Source: Epiperipatus broadwayi
Taxonomy: Eukaryota > Onychophora > Udeonychophora > Euonychophora > Peripatidae
Reading direction: 5' to 3'
Assembly: GCA_028023455.1 (NCBI GenBank)
Contig: JAQFVV010006353.1
Location: 1,490,001 to 1,554,000 of the forward strand
DNA: 64,000 nucleotides
A program made the position numbers and the translations under genes. Of this stretch, positions 37,837 through 50,205 are shown piece after piece. The notes below the pieces were generated by a model. That model made no database searches and had not been told where the DNA came from. It worked only from the letters and a program-made list of their open reading frames with translations. Each line of letters starts with the position of its first letter. Position 1 is the stretch's first letter.

Positions 37837-38389
37837 ATGTTCAAAGTGCATTGATGGAAAGAGTTATGTAAGATATTAATAATATTTTCTTCATGCAACA
37901 GTTGTATGTCTTATGCTAAGTTCGGCTAATCTTGAATCTAACTGCAAATCTGTTTGCATTGTTCTTTTTGTTATATACTTTATACAGATTATGTCATTTA
38001 AATGTATTATGTGTATTTGTAAATATAGTATTGATTAAAGTATTAGATTTTTAAGTGTAATAAATAGAAAAAAATATTAGTATGAAAAATAAATATTTCT
38101 ATTAGTTGTTCTGAAACATTTTTTTAGATCTCATTTGAATATTTATCTTATTCAAATAGAATTTTCTGAGCTAAATTTAAAGGTACTTTTGGATAATGGT
38201 ATATAATGTGTTAAAAGGGTTTGTCATTACAATAACTTATCAAATTTACATCTTAGTGTGAAACAAATTATTTGGTTATGTAAGTCAAGAGTTGTGTAAT
38301 TGAAAGCTAATTCAAACAATTAATATTGTCGATCTTCAAATGGTGACAGGAAATGGAAATAGGAAAATGGATGTTTTATTTTATTTCTG

Positions 38390-38460
38390 TTAGCCATGAT
38401 AAAACTTTTTTGGGTCTTCTTTATATGATATTCTGATTCAAAAAGATTTTCTGAGCCTAA
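38390..38460 (+). ncRNA. Variant-guide C/D snoRNA-like core
   Basis: C box ATGATAA, guide GGGTCTTCTTTAT, D box CTGA. This variant recurs at 40915, and a related GTCTCCTTTAT form at about 42860, 45394, 47288, 49809 and 52210. Confidence 0.45.
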
Positions 38461-38727
38461 TTTTAAAAGTTTTTAGATATAAAGGCATATATATTATATG
38501 TACTATATTTTCTCATTGCATAGAATGGTATATTAAGCACATCCAAGTTTGCAAGAATATAATTATAGGCCTATTTATTCTGTTTATTGTTAAGAATTGC
38601 AAGATTTGAATAATTTAAAAATAATTGGCATAATTATAAAGAAAAGATCAGTTAAGTAAAATATATCTATAAATATTGATGACTGAGAAAAAAGAAATAT
38701 GAAATTAAATATTTTAAACTATTTCTG

Positions 38728-38795
38728 TTAGTCATGATGAAACTTTTTTGGGTCTCGTCCGTATGATATCTGATTCAAAAGATTTGCTGAGCTAA
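38728..38795 (+). ncRNA. SNORD30-like C/D snoRNA core
   Basis: C box ATGATGA, guide GGGTCTCGTCCGT (one change in the 18S match), D box CTGA, stem TTAGT/GCTAA. Confidence 0.55.
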
Positions 38796-39165
38796 ATGTT
38801 CAAAGTGCATTGATGGAAAGAGTTATGGAAGATACTACAAATATTTTCTCCATGCAACAGTTGTATGTCTTGCATACGTTCACCTAATCTTGAATCTTAC
38901 TGCAAACCTATTTGCTTTGTTTTTTTAGTTTTGTTATATACTTCATACACATTGCGTTATTTGAGTGTGGTATTGATTAAAGTATTAGCATTTTAAGTGT
39001 AATAAGTCACAAAAAATGTTAATATGAATAATAAATATTTCTATTCGTTGTGATGAAAAGATTTTTTTTTTAAATAAAAGATGGGTTTAGTGAAACATTA
39101 TATCTTTAATTATTGATGACTGAGAAAAAAAAAAATACGAAATTAAATATTTTAAACCATTTTTG

Positions 39166-39235
39166 TTAGCTATGATGAAAATTTCTTGGGTCTCGTTCGT
39201 ATGATAATCTGATTCAAAAAAATGTACTGAGCTAA
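39166..39235 (+). ncRNA. SNORD30-like C/D snoRNA core, canonical
   Basis: Perfect stem, C box ATGATGA, guide GGGTCTCGTTCGT, D box CTGA. Counterpart of 36688 in the next higher-order unit. Confidence 0.75.
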
Positions 39236-40288
39236 ATTTTAAAAGTGTGCTGATGAAGAGAGGTTTGTGAGATATTAAAAATATTTTCCAAATGCTACAG
39301 TTGTTCATTTTTTTTTTAACTTTGCATAAACAAAAATCTGACCGCAAATGAATTTGCTTTATATTTATTTTGCAGAATTAAGTAATTTAAATATAATGTG
39401 CGTATTTCCAAATGTGTTGTCGTTTAATATATTAGATATTTATGTATGCTAATTAGGAGAAAATTACAACATAAAAATAAACATTTCTGTTAGCTGTAAT
39501 GGAATATTTTTTTAGATATCATTTAGATGGTGTCTTATTCAAACGGGATTTGGTAAACTAAATTTAAATGCACTTTCAAAAAAGTGATATATATATAATG
39601 AAGTAAAAAAAAAATTGTCGTTATTTGCTATAGCTTATCTAAGTTTCACAAACTTAACTTACTATGAAACAATTTGTTTGGGGATATAATTCCAGAATTT
39701 AGAAATTCAAATCTAATTAATATAATTATAAGCAGCATTTTAATTAATATACTGCGACTTCAAATATTAACAGTGCTCTGCATAATTTAGAGCAGGGGTA
39801 GGGTGTCCATCTCAATTCTGGCACTACCGGTGGTTAAACTCCTTGTGAATTCCCATGGAATAAGTTATTTGATTTTTTTTTTTTTAATATTGGCAGTGGA
39901 GGGAAAAATTGAAGTCTGTAAATAAAATACTCCAAGCAATTGCGGTTAGCTACTACAAATTTCTTGGGTCTCATTCATATGCTATCTCATTTAGAAAGAT
40001 TTGCCGATTCATATTCTAAAAGTTTTATGATGGAGAAGTATATATTATATTAAGTATTTTTTCATTATAACAAGTTGTATATTAGAGCTATTTAAGCTAG
40101 CATAAATGAGATCGTAACTCCACTTGCTTAGTTTGTTTTTGTTGAAGAGTGGCAAAATTTGTATAATAATTGAAAAAATAATTACCATAATTACAAATTT
40201 GAGCTCGATTAAGTAAAATACTATATTTTTAAATATTGCAAACTGAGAAAATAGAAAAATGGAAATAAATAATTGTAGACAATTTCTG

Positions 40289-40359
40289 TTAGCCATGATG
40301 AAACTTTTTTGGGTCTCGTTCGTATGATGATACCTGATTCTAAAGATTTGCTGAGCTAA
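40289..40359 (+). ncRNA. SNORD30-like C/D snoRNA core, canonical
   Basis: Perfect stem, C box ATGATGA, guide GGGTCTCGTTCGT, D box CTGA. Counterpart of 37766, with the same GAT duplication. Confidence 0.7.
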
Positions 40360-40914
40360 ACATTCAAAGTGCATTGATGGAAAGTGCCATGCAAGATACT
40401 AAAAATATTTTCTTCATGCAATAATTGTATATCTTATGCTAAGGTCACATAACCTTGATTTTGACTGTTAACTTATTTGCTTTATTCTTTTTGTTATATA
40501 CTTTATACAGATTGTGTTATTTAAATGTATTATGTGCATTTCTAAATATGATATTGATTAAAGTATTAGAATTTTAAGTGTAATAAGTAGCAAAAAGTGT
40601 TAATATGAATAATAAATGATTTCTATTTGTTTGTAATGAAAAAAATTTTTAGATCTCATTTGAATATTTATTTTATTCCAGTAGGATTTTCTGAGCTAAA
40701 TTTAAAGGTACTTTTGGACAATGGTCTATAGTGTGTTAAAAGGATTTGTCATTACAATAACTTATCAAATTTACATCTTACTGTGAAACAAATTATTTGG
40801 TTATGTAAGTGAAGAGTTGTGTACTTGAAATCTAATTCAAGCAATTAATATAGTCTATCTTCAAATGGTGACATGAAATGGAAATAGGAAAATGGATGTT
40901 TTACTTTATTTCTA

Positions 40915-40985
40915 TTAGCCATGATAAAACTTTTTTGGGTCTTCTTTATATGATATTCTGATTCAAAAAGATTTTCTGAGTCTAA
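40915..40985 (+). ncRNA. Variant-guide C/D snoRNA-like core
   Basis: Stem TTAGC present, C box ATGATAA, guide GGGTCTTCTTTAT, D box CTGA. Higher-order counterpart of 38390. Confidence 0.4.
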
Positions 40986-41253
40986 TTTTAAAAGTTTTTA
41001 GATATAAAGGCATATATATTATATGTACACTATTTTCTCATTGCGTAGAATGGTATATTAAGCACACCTAAGTTTGCAAGAACATAATTATAGACTTATT
41101 TATTTTGTTTATTGTTAAGAATTGCAAAATTTGAATAATTTAAAAATAATTGGCATAATTATAAAGAAAAGATCAGTTAAGTAAAATATTATATCTTTAA
41201 ATATTGACGACTGAAAAAAGAAATATGAAATTAAATATTTTAAACCATTTTTG

Positions 41254-41323
41254 TTAGCTATGATGAACATTTTCTGGTTCTCCTTTGTATGATAATCTGA
41301 TTTAAAAAAATGCACTGAGCTAA
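41254..41323 (+). ncRNA. C/D snoRNA-like core with different guide
   Basis: Perfect stem, C box ATGATGA and D box CTGA are retained, but the guide is GGTTCTCCTTTGT. The boxes survive while the 18S match is lost. Counterparts at 45697 and 50137. Confidence 0.5.
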
Positions 41324-43202
41324 ATATTAAAAGTATGTTGGTGGAGAGGGTTTTGTAAAATACTAAAAATATGCTATAGTTGTTCATTTTGTTCTAATTT
41401 TACATAAACATAAATCTAATTGCAAATGAATTTGCTTTATATTTTTTGATGTAGATTTGGTGGTGTTTGATGTATTAGATTTTTATGTATGATAATTGAG
41501 AGAAAATTACAACATAAAAATAAGTATTTCTGTTAACTGTAATGAAATATTATTTTAGATCTCATTTATGTGATATGATATTCAAACGGGATTTGATAAA
41601 ATAAATTTAAACGTATTTTCACACGGGTGATACATAATGGAGTAAAAAAAATTTGTCATTGTTTCCTATATCTTATTTAAATTTCACAAACATATAACTT
41701 CCTACGGAACAATTTGTTTGGGGATATAATTCAAGAATTTAGTAATCCAAATCTAATTAATATAATTATAGGTAGCATATTAATTAATATAGTGCGTCTT
41801 TAAATATTGACAGTGCTCTGCATGGTCCCGTGCAGTGGTAGGGGATCAATCTCAGTTCAGGTACCTCTGGTGGTTAAACTTCTTTTGAATTCCCATGCTA
41901 TAAATTCCTTGGTTTTTTTTAATGTTGACAGTGTGGGGGAAAAATGAAAATCTGAAAATAAAATACTATGAATTTTTTGAGTCTTGTTCTCTGAATCAAA
42001 AACATTTTCTGATTCAAATTTTAAAAGTTTCATGATGAGGGATGTATATATTATATGTATATATATATTTTCATTATAGCAAATTGTATATTAGGGCTAT
42101 TTATGCTTGCTCAAATGAGACTGTAACTCCACTTGCTTTGTTTATTTTTGTTGAACAATTGCAAAATTTGTATAATTACAAAGTAGCTCGATTAAGTAAA
42201 GTACTATATCTTTAAGTATTGATAGCTGAGAAAATAGAAATATGGAAATAAATAATTTTAAACTATTTCTGTTGGCCATGATGAAACGTTTTTGGGTCTC
42301 CATATGATATCTGATTCAAAAGATTTCCAGAGTTAAACATTCAAAGTGCATTCTGTCAGATATTAAAAATATTTTCTCCATGCAACAGTTGTATGTCTTA
42401 GCTAACTGCAAACCTATTTGCATTGTTCTTTTTATTATATACTTCATACAGATTGTGTTATTTAAATGTATTATGTGTATTTTTAAATATGGTATTGATT
42501 AAAGTATTAGCATTTTAAGTGTAATAGGTTGCAAAAAGTGTTAATATGATTAATAAATATTTCTATTAGTTGTGATGAAAAAATTTTTTTAGATCTCATT
42601 TCAATTTTTATGTTACGCAAATAGGATTTTCTGAGCTAAATTTAAAGGTACTTTTGGACAATGGGTTAAAGTGTTTGTCATTACAAGTGTTTGTCATTAC
42701 AATACTTTATCAAACTTACATCTTATTGTAAAACAAATTATTTGGTTATGTAGGTCAATAGTTATGTAATTGAAATATAATTCAAGCAGTTAATGTAGTC
42801 AATCTTGAAATGGTAACTGGAAATGTAAATAGGAAAATAGATGTTTTACATTATTTCTGTTACCAATGGTAAAACTTTTTTGGGTCTCCTTTATATGATA
42901 TTCTGATTCAAAAGGATTTTCTGAGCCTAATTTTAAAAGTTTCCTGAGAGAAAGGCATATATATTGTATGTAAAATATTTTCTCATTGCAAAGAATGGAT
43001 GCAAGAACATAACCATAGACCCATTTACTCTACATAACCATAGACCCATTTACTCTATTTATTGTTACAAATTGCAAGATTTGAATAATTTAAAAACAAT
43101 TGACATAATTGTAAATAAAAGATGGGTTTAGTGAAACATTATATCTTTATATATTGATGACTAAGAAAAAAAATAGAAATTAAATATTTTAAACCATTTG
43201 TG

Positions 43203-43272
43203 TTAGCTATGATGAAAAATTTTTGGGTCTCGTTCGTATGATAATCTGATTCAAAAAAATGTACTGAGCTAA
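43203..43272 (+). ncRNA. SNORD30-like C/D snoRNA core, canonical
   Basis: Perfect stem, C box ATGATGA, guide GGGTCTCGTTCGT, D box CTGA. The core at 47606 has the same sequence, 4403 bp downstream. Confidence 0.75.
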
Positions 43273-44082
43273 ATTTTAAAAGTATGTTGATGAAGACAGT
43301 TTTGTAAGATACTAAAAATATTTTCCAAATGCTACAATTGTTCATTTTGTTTTACGATTACAGAAATATAAATCTGGCACCAAAGCAATTTGCTATATAT
43401 TTTTGGATATAGATTTTGCAGAAATAAGTGGTTTAAATATAATGTGTGTATTTCCAAATGTGTTGTTGTTTATTGTATTAAATTTTTATGAATGATAATT
43501 AAGAGAAAATTACAACGTGAAAATAAATATTTCTATTAGCTGTAATGAAACATTGTTTTAGATCTCATTTAGATGGTGTCGTATGCAAATGGGATTTGGT
43601 AAACCAAATTTAAATTCACTTTCAAGAAAGTGACATAACATGGAGTAAAATATTTTTTTCGTTTTTTACTAAAGCTTGTCTAAGTTTCACAAACTTAACT
43701 TACCTTGAAACAATTTGTTTGGGGATATAATTCAAGAATTTAGCAATCCAAATCTAATTAATATAATTATAGGTATCATATTAATTAATATACTGCATCT
43801 TTAAATATTGACAGTGTTCTGCATGATTTAGAGCAGGGGTAGGGTGTCAATCTCAATTTTATCACTTTTTGTGGTTAAAACTCCTCATGCATTCCCATGC
43901 AATAAAGTCATTTGAGTTTTGTTTTTAATGTTGATGGAGGGGGGGGGGTAAAATGGAAGTCTGAACATAAAATACTCCAAACAATTATGGTATGCTATTA
44001 CAAATTTCTTGGGTCTCATTCTCTGAACCAGAAAGATTTGCTGATTCAAATTTTAAAAGTTTCATGATGGAGGGGTCTTTTC

Positions 44083-44200
44083 TTCTGAGCGTAAGCTTGT
44101 GGCTAAGACCTGTAGAGGTCCCTACCTTCGAATTTTTTAGACGCTTATTCATAAGGTTACAGCCTTAATAAATATTACTTAATATAATAATGTGTGTTTA
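44083..44200 (+). repeat. Dispersed repeat D1 in array (unit A)
   Basis: CCTGTAGAGGTCCCTACC, ATAAGGTTACAGCCTTAATA. Also present at 48487-48605 in unit B, so it was carried by the 4.44-kb duplication. Confidence 0.6.
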
Positions 44201-44411
44201 ATGAAATTTATAATTATAACAAATTGTATATTAGGGCTACTTAAGCTTGCTTAAATGAGACTGTAACCCCACTTATTTTGTTTATTTTTGTCGAAGAGTT
44301 GCAAAATTTATATAATTACAAAGTATCTTGATTAAGTAAAATACTATATTTTTAAATATTGGTAACTGAGAAAATAGAAATATGGAAATAAATAATTTTA
44401 AACTATTTCTC

Positions 44412-44479
44412 TTAGCCATGATGAAACTTTTTTGGGTCTCGTTTGTATGATATCTGATTCAAATGATTTGCTGAGCTAA
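44412..44479 (+). ncRNA. SNORD30-like C/D snoRNA core
   Basis: Perfect stem, C box ATGATGA, guide GGGTCTCGTTTGT (one change), D box CTGA. Confidence 0.6.
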
Positions 44480-44682
44480 ACATCCAAAGTACTTGGATGG
44501 AAAGGGTTATGCAAGATACTAAAAATATTTTCTCCATGCAACTGATGTATATCTTAGCTAAGTTCACATAATCTTTAGTCTAACTGCAAACCTATTTGCT
44601 TTGTTGTTTTTTTTTTTTTGTTATATACTGCATACAGATTGTGGTATGTAAATGTTTTATGTGTATTTCTAGATATGGTATT

Positions 44683-45112
44683 AAATATGGTTTTACTTCC
44701 CCTTAATATGTAAACAAACACACACTTATAAAGAATGTTTTAAAGGAGAAGATAGAAGATAATTAATATTAACCCATGATATTAATAGGCTTAACGTTTT
44801 CGAGGATCCATGCTTCATATGCCGGGCACGACTGCACTCTGAGGCAGTCCTGTAATCCTGTGCTCTGAGACTAATGATCACAAGAGAAAAATCAAGGAAG
44901 CATTCTACATTCACCAAAATATCTACCCTATTAATAGAAAGGATACATGCTTCGAAATTTCCAAGAAATGGACTGCAGAATACAACACTAATTTAAATAT
45001 TTTTGATACATTGTTCTATATGTATGGTATTACAACTATGGTTATGAGGCATGGATCACTTATCTTATATCTTCTCCTTTAAAGCTTTATTTATAAATGT
45101 ATGTTTGTTTAA
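44683..45112 (+). mobile_element. Penelope-derived insert with inverted ends, copy 1
   Basis: It interrupts a monomer at ATATGGTATT, which flanks both sides (44673-44682 and 45113-45122) as a likely 10-bp target duplication. Ends are inverted repeats built on TTTAAAGGAGAAGAT, about 50 bp long. Inside, from about 44864 on the + strand, a frame reads SETNDHKRKIKEAFYI, matching the C-terminal part of the Penelope-type GIY-YIG fragment at 2891-3172 (SERNDIKRRVKEAYYI). The element is non-autonomous and degenerate. Confidence 0.65.
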
Positions 45113-45696
45113 ATATGGTATTGAGTAAAGTATTAACATTTTAAGTGTAAGAAGTCGTAAAAATGTTAATGTGTATAATAAATATTTATTACTTGTGATG
45201 AAAAGATTTTTTTTAGATCTCATTTGAATAGGTTTGTCATTACAACAATTTATCAAACTTACATCTTATTGTAAAACAAATTATTTGATTATGTAAGTCA
45301 AGCTTTGTGTAATTGAAATCTAATTCCAGCAATCAATGTTGAAATGGTAGCAGGAAATGTAAATAGGAAAGTAGATGTTTTACATTATTTCTGTTACCAA
45401 TGATAAAACTTTTTTGGGTCTCCTTTATATGATATTCAGATTCAAAAAGATTTTCTGAGCCTAATTTTAAAAGTTTCTTGAGAGATGTAAAATATTTTCT
45501 CATTGCAAAGAATGGTTGCAAGAACATGACCATAGACCCATTTACTCTATTTACTGTTACAAATTGCAAGATTTGAATAATTTAAAAATAATTGGCATAA
45601 TTGTAAATAAAAGATGGGTTTAGTGAAAGATTATATCTTTATATATTGATGACTAAGAAAAAAAAAAAAGAAATTAAATATTTTAAACCATTTCTG

Positions 45697-45765
45697 TTAG
45701 CTATGATAAACATTTTCTGGTTCTCCTTTGTATGATAATCTGATTTAAAAAAATGCACTGACTAA
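45697..45765 (+). ncRNA. C/D snoRNA-like core with different guide
   Basis: C box ATGATAA, guide GGTTCTCCTTTGT, D box CTGA followed by CTAA. It marks the start of the second 4.44-kb unit. Confidence 0.4.
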
Positions 45766-47605
45766 ATTTTAAAAGTATATGATGGAGAAGGTTTTGTAAA
45801 ATACTAAAAATATGCTATAGTTGTTCATTTTGTTCTAATTTTACATAAACATAAATCTAACTGCAAATGAATTTGCTTTATATTTTTTGATATAGATTTG
45901 GTGGTGTTTGATGTATTAGATTTTTATGTATGATAATTGGGAGAAAATTGCAACATAAAAATAAGTATTGCTGTTAACTGTAATGAAATATTATTTTAGA
46001 TCTCATTTATGTGATGTGATATTCAAACGGGATTTGATAAAATAAATTTAAATGTATTTTCACACGGGTGATATATAATGGAGTAAAAAAAATTTGTCAT
46101 ATTTCCTATATCTTATTTAAATTTCACAAACATAAAACTTCCTATGAAACAATTTGCTTGGGATATAATTCAAGAATTTAGCAATCCAGATCTAATTAAT
46201 ATAATTATAGGTATCCTATTAATTAATATACTGCGTCTTTAAATATTGACAGTGCCTTGCATGGTCCAGAGCAGTGGTAGGGGATCAATCTCAGTTCAGG
46301 TACCTCTGGTGGTTAAACTTCTTTTGAATTCCCATGCTATAAAGTCCTTGGTTTTTTTTAATGTTGACAGTGTGGGGGAAAAATGAAAATCTGAAAATAA
46401 AATACTATGAATTTTTTGAGTCTCGTTCTCTGAATCAAAAACATTTTCTGATTCAAATTTTAAAAGTTTCATGATGAGGGATGTATATATTATATATATA
46501 TATATTTTCATTATAGCAAATTGTATATTAGGGCTATTTATGTTTGCTCAAATGAGACTGTAACTCCACTTATTTTTGTTGAAGAGTTGCAAAATTTGTA
46601 TAATTACAAAGTAGCTCGATTAAGTAAAGTACTGTATCTTTAAATATTGATAGCTGAGAAAATAGAAATATGGAAATAAATAATTTTAAACTATTTCTGT
46701 TGGCCATGATGAAACTTTTTTGGGTCTCCATATGATATCTGATTCAAAAGATTTCCAGAATTAAACATTCAAAGTGCATTCTGTCAGATATTAAAAATAT
46801 TTTCTCCATGCAACAGTTGTATGTCTTAGCTAACTGCAAACCTATTTGCATTGTTCTTTTTATTATATACTTTATACAGATTGTGTTATTTAAATGTATT
46901 ATGTGTATTTTTAAATATGGTATTGATTAAAGTATTAGCATTTTAAGTGTAATAGGTTGCAAAAAGTGTTAATATGATTAATAAATATTTCTATTAGTTG
47001 TGATGAAAAAATTTTTTTAGATCTCATTTCAATTTTTATGTTACGCAAATAAGATTTTCTGAGCTAAATTTAAAGGTACTTTTGGACAATGTGTTAAAGT
47101 GTTTGTCATTACAAATGTTTGTCATTACAATACTTTATCAAACTTACATCTTATTGTAAAACAAATTATTTGGTTATGTAAGTCAATAGTTATGTAATTG
47201 AAATATAATTCAAGCAATTAATGTAGTCAATCTTGAAATGGTAACTGGAAATGTAAATAGAAAAATAGATGTTTTACATTATTTCTGTTACCAATGGTAA
47301 AACTTTTTTGGGTCTCCTTTATATGATATTCTGATTCAAAAGGATTTTCTGAGCCTAATTTTAAAAGTTTCCTGAGAGTAAGGCATATATATTGTATGTA
47401 AAATATTTTCTCATTGCAAAGAATGGTTGCAAGAACATAACCATAGACCCATTTACTCTATTTATTGTTACAAATTGCAAGATTTGAATAATTTAAAAAC
47501 AATTGACATAATTGTAAATAAAAGATGGGTTTAGTGAAACATTATATCTTTATATATTGATGACTAAGAAAAAAAATAGAAATTAAATATTTTAAACCAT
47601 TTGTG

Positions 47606-47675
47606 TTAGCTATGATGAAAAATTTTTGGGTCTCGTTCGTATGATAATCTGATTCAAAAAAATGTACTGAGCTAA
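47606..47675 (+). ncRNA. SNORD30-like C/D snoRNA core, canonical
   Basis: Perfect stem, C box ATGATGA, guide GGGTCTCGTTCGT, D box CTGA. Duplicate of 43203. Confidence 0.75.
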
Positions 47676-48816
47676 ATTTTAAAAGTATGTTGATGAAGAC
47701 AGTTTTGTAAGATACTAAAAATATTTTCCAAATGCTACAATTGTTCATTTTGTTTTACGATTACAGAAATATAAATCTGGCACCAAAGCAATTTGCTATA
47801 TATTTTTGGATATAGATTTTGCAGAAATAAGTGGTTTAAATATAATGTGTGTATTTCCAAATGTGTTGTTGTTTATTGTATTAAATTTTTATGAATGATA
47901 ATTAAGAGAAAATTACAACGTGAAAATAAATATTTCTGTTAGCTGTAATGAAACATTGTTTTAGATCTCATTTAGATGGTGTCATATGCAAATGGGATTT
48001 GGTAAACCAAATTTAAATTCACTTTCAAGAAAGTGACATAACCTGGAGTAAAATAATTTTTTCGTTTTTTACTATAGCTTGTCTAAGTTTCACAAACTTA
48101 ACTTACCTTGAAAAAATTTGTTTGTGGATATAATTCAAGAATTTAGCAATCCAAATCTAATTAATATAATTATAGGTATCATATTAATTAATATACTGCA
48201 TCTTTAAATATTGACAGTGTTCTGCATGATTTAGAGCAGGGGTAGGGTGTCAATCTCAATTTTATCACTTTTAGTGGTTAAAACTCCTCATGCATTCCCA
48301 TGCAATAAAGTCATTTGAGTTTTGTTTTTAATGTTGATGGAAAGGGGGGGGGGTAAAATGGAAGTCTGAACATAAAATACTCCAAACAATTGTGGTATGC
48401 TATTACAAATTTCTTGGGTCTCATTCTCTGAACCAGAAAGATTTGCTGATTCAAATTTTAAAAGTTTCATGATGGAAGGGTCTTTTCTTCTGAGCGTAAG
48501 CTTGTGGCTAAGACCTGTAGAGATCCCTACCTTCGAATTTTTCAGACGCTTATTCATAAGGTTACAGCCTTAGTAAATATTACTTAATATAATAATGTGT
48601 GTTTAATAAAATTTATAATTATAACAAATTGTATATTAGGGCTACTTAAGCTTGCTTAAATGAGACTGTAACCCCACTTGTTTTGTTTATTTTTGTCGAA
48701 GAGTTGCAAAATTTATATAATTACAAAGTATCTTGATTAAGTAAAATACTATATTTTTAAATATTGGTAACTGAGAAAATAGAAATATGGAAATAAATAA
48801 TTTTAAACTATTTCTC

Positions 48817-48884
48817 TTAGCCATGATGAAACTTTTTTGGGTCTCGTTCATATGATATCTGATTCAAAAGATTTGCTGAGGTAA
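48817..48884 (+). ncRNA. SNORD30-like C/D snoRNA core
   Basis: C box ATGATGA, guide GGGTCTCGTTCAT, D box CTGA, stem TTAGC/GGTAA. Counterpart of 44412. Confidence 0.55.
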
Positions 48885-49086
48885 ACATCCAAAGTACTTT
48901 GATGGAAAGGGTTATGCAAGATACTAAAAATATTTTCTCCATGCAACAGATGTATATCTTAGCTAAGTTCACATAATCTTGAGTCTAACTGCAAACCTAT
49001 TTGCTTTGTTGTTTTTTTTTTTTGTTATATACTGCATACAGATTGTGGTATGTAAATATTTTAGGTGTATTTCTAGATATGGTATT

Positions 49087-49520
49087 AAATATGGTTTTAC
49101 TTCCCCTTAATATGTAAACAAACACACACTTATAAAGAATGTTTTAAAGGAGAAGATAGAAGATAATTAATAATATTAACCCATGATATTAATAGGCTTA
49201 ACGTTTTCGAGGATCCATGCTTCATATGCCGGGCACGACTGCACACTGAGGCAGTCTTGTAATCCTGTGCTCTGAGACTAATGATCACAGGAAAAAAATC
49301 AAGGAAGCATTCTACATTCACCAAAATATCTACCCTATTAATAGAAAGGATACATGCTTCGAAATTTCCAAGAAATGGACTGCAGAATACAACGCTAATT
49401 TAAATATTTTTGCATACATTGTTCTATATGTATGGTATTACGACTATGGTTATGAGGCATGGATTACTTATCTTATTTCTTCTCCTTTAAAGCTTTATTT
49501 ATAAATGTATGTTTGTTTAA
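49087..49520 (+). mobile_element. Penelope-derived insert, copy 2
   Basis: Same insert at the same site in the second 4.44-kb unit, flanked by ATATGGTATT on both sides. It shares with copy 1 the loss of part of the right inverted repeat, so it arose by array duplication and not by new insertion. Confidence 0.65.
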
Positions 49521-50136
49521 ATATGGTATTGAGTAAAGTATTAACATTTTAAGTGTAAGAAGTCGTAAAAATGTTAATGTGTATAATAAATATTTATTAC
49601 TTGTGATGAAAAGATTTTTTTTAGATCTCATTTGAATAGGTTTGTCATTACAACAATTTATCAAACTTACATCTTATTGTAAAACAAATTATTTGATTAT
49701 GTAAGTCGAGTTTTGTGTAATTGAAATCTAATTCCAGCAATTAATGTAATCAATGTTGAAATGGTAGCAGGAAATGTAAATAGGAAAGTAGATGTTTTAC
49801 ATTATTTCTGTTACCAATGGTAAAACTTTTTTGGGTCTCCTTTATATGATATTCAGATTCAAAAAGATTTTCTGAGCCTAATTTTAAAAGTTTCTTGAGA
49901 GAAAGGCATATACTGTACATTATATGTAAAATATTTTCTCATTGCAAAGAATGGTTGCAAGAATATGACCATAGACCCATTTACTCTATTTACTGTTACA
50001 AATTGCAAGATTTGAATAATTTAAAAATAATTGGCATAATTGTAAATAAAAGATGGGTTTAGTGAAAGATTATATCTTTATATATTGATGACTAAGAAAA
50101 AAAAAAAAAGAAATTAAATATTTTAAACCATTTCTG

Positions 50137-50205
50137 TTAGCTATGATAAACATTTTCTGGTTCTCCTTTGTATGATAATCTGATTTAAAAAAATGCACTG
50201 ACTAA
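50137..50205 (+). ncRNA. C/D snoRNA-like core with different guide
   Basis: C box ATGATAA, guide GGTTCTCCTTTGT, D box CTGA. Third counterpart of 41254. Confidence 0.4.

Larger units (their letters stand above)
36450..41253 (+). repeat. Two ~2.5-kb higher-order units
   Basis: Matching cores are 36688/39166, 37766/40289 and 38390/40915, with matching spacers (offsets about 2480-2525 bp). Both carry a short CAGGG-start insert near 37283 and 39793. Confidence 0.7.
41254..45696 (+). repeat. Higher-order unit A of array (~4.44 kb)
   Basis: Landmarks recur at 4403-4443 bp offsets in unit B: cores 41254/45697 and 43203/47606, the Penelope-derived insert 44683/49087, and the dispersed repeat 44083/48487. 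The unit contains a dozen or so monomers. Unit A carries a small extra duplication of ATAACCATAGACCCATTTAC near 43010-43055 that unit B lacks. Confidence 0.85.
45697..50136 (+). repeat. Higher-order unit B of array (~4.44 kb)
   Basis: Near-identical tandem copy of unit A. A third, shortened unit follows at about 50137-52530; its equivalent of the middle (about 2.1 kb) is absent, so the Penelope-derived insert lies much closer to the unit start. Confidence 0.85.

Noticed and set aside
39087-49664. Many similar minus-strand open frames of 60-110 codons in the array
   Set aside because: They repeat because the DNA repeats; there is no codon-level conservation beyond the DNA, and they run antisense to the snoRNA-like cores.
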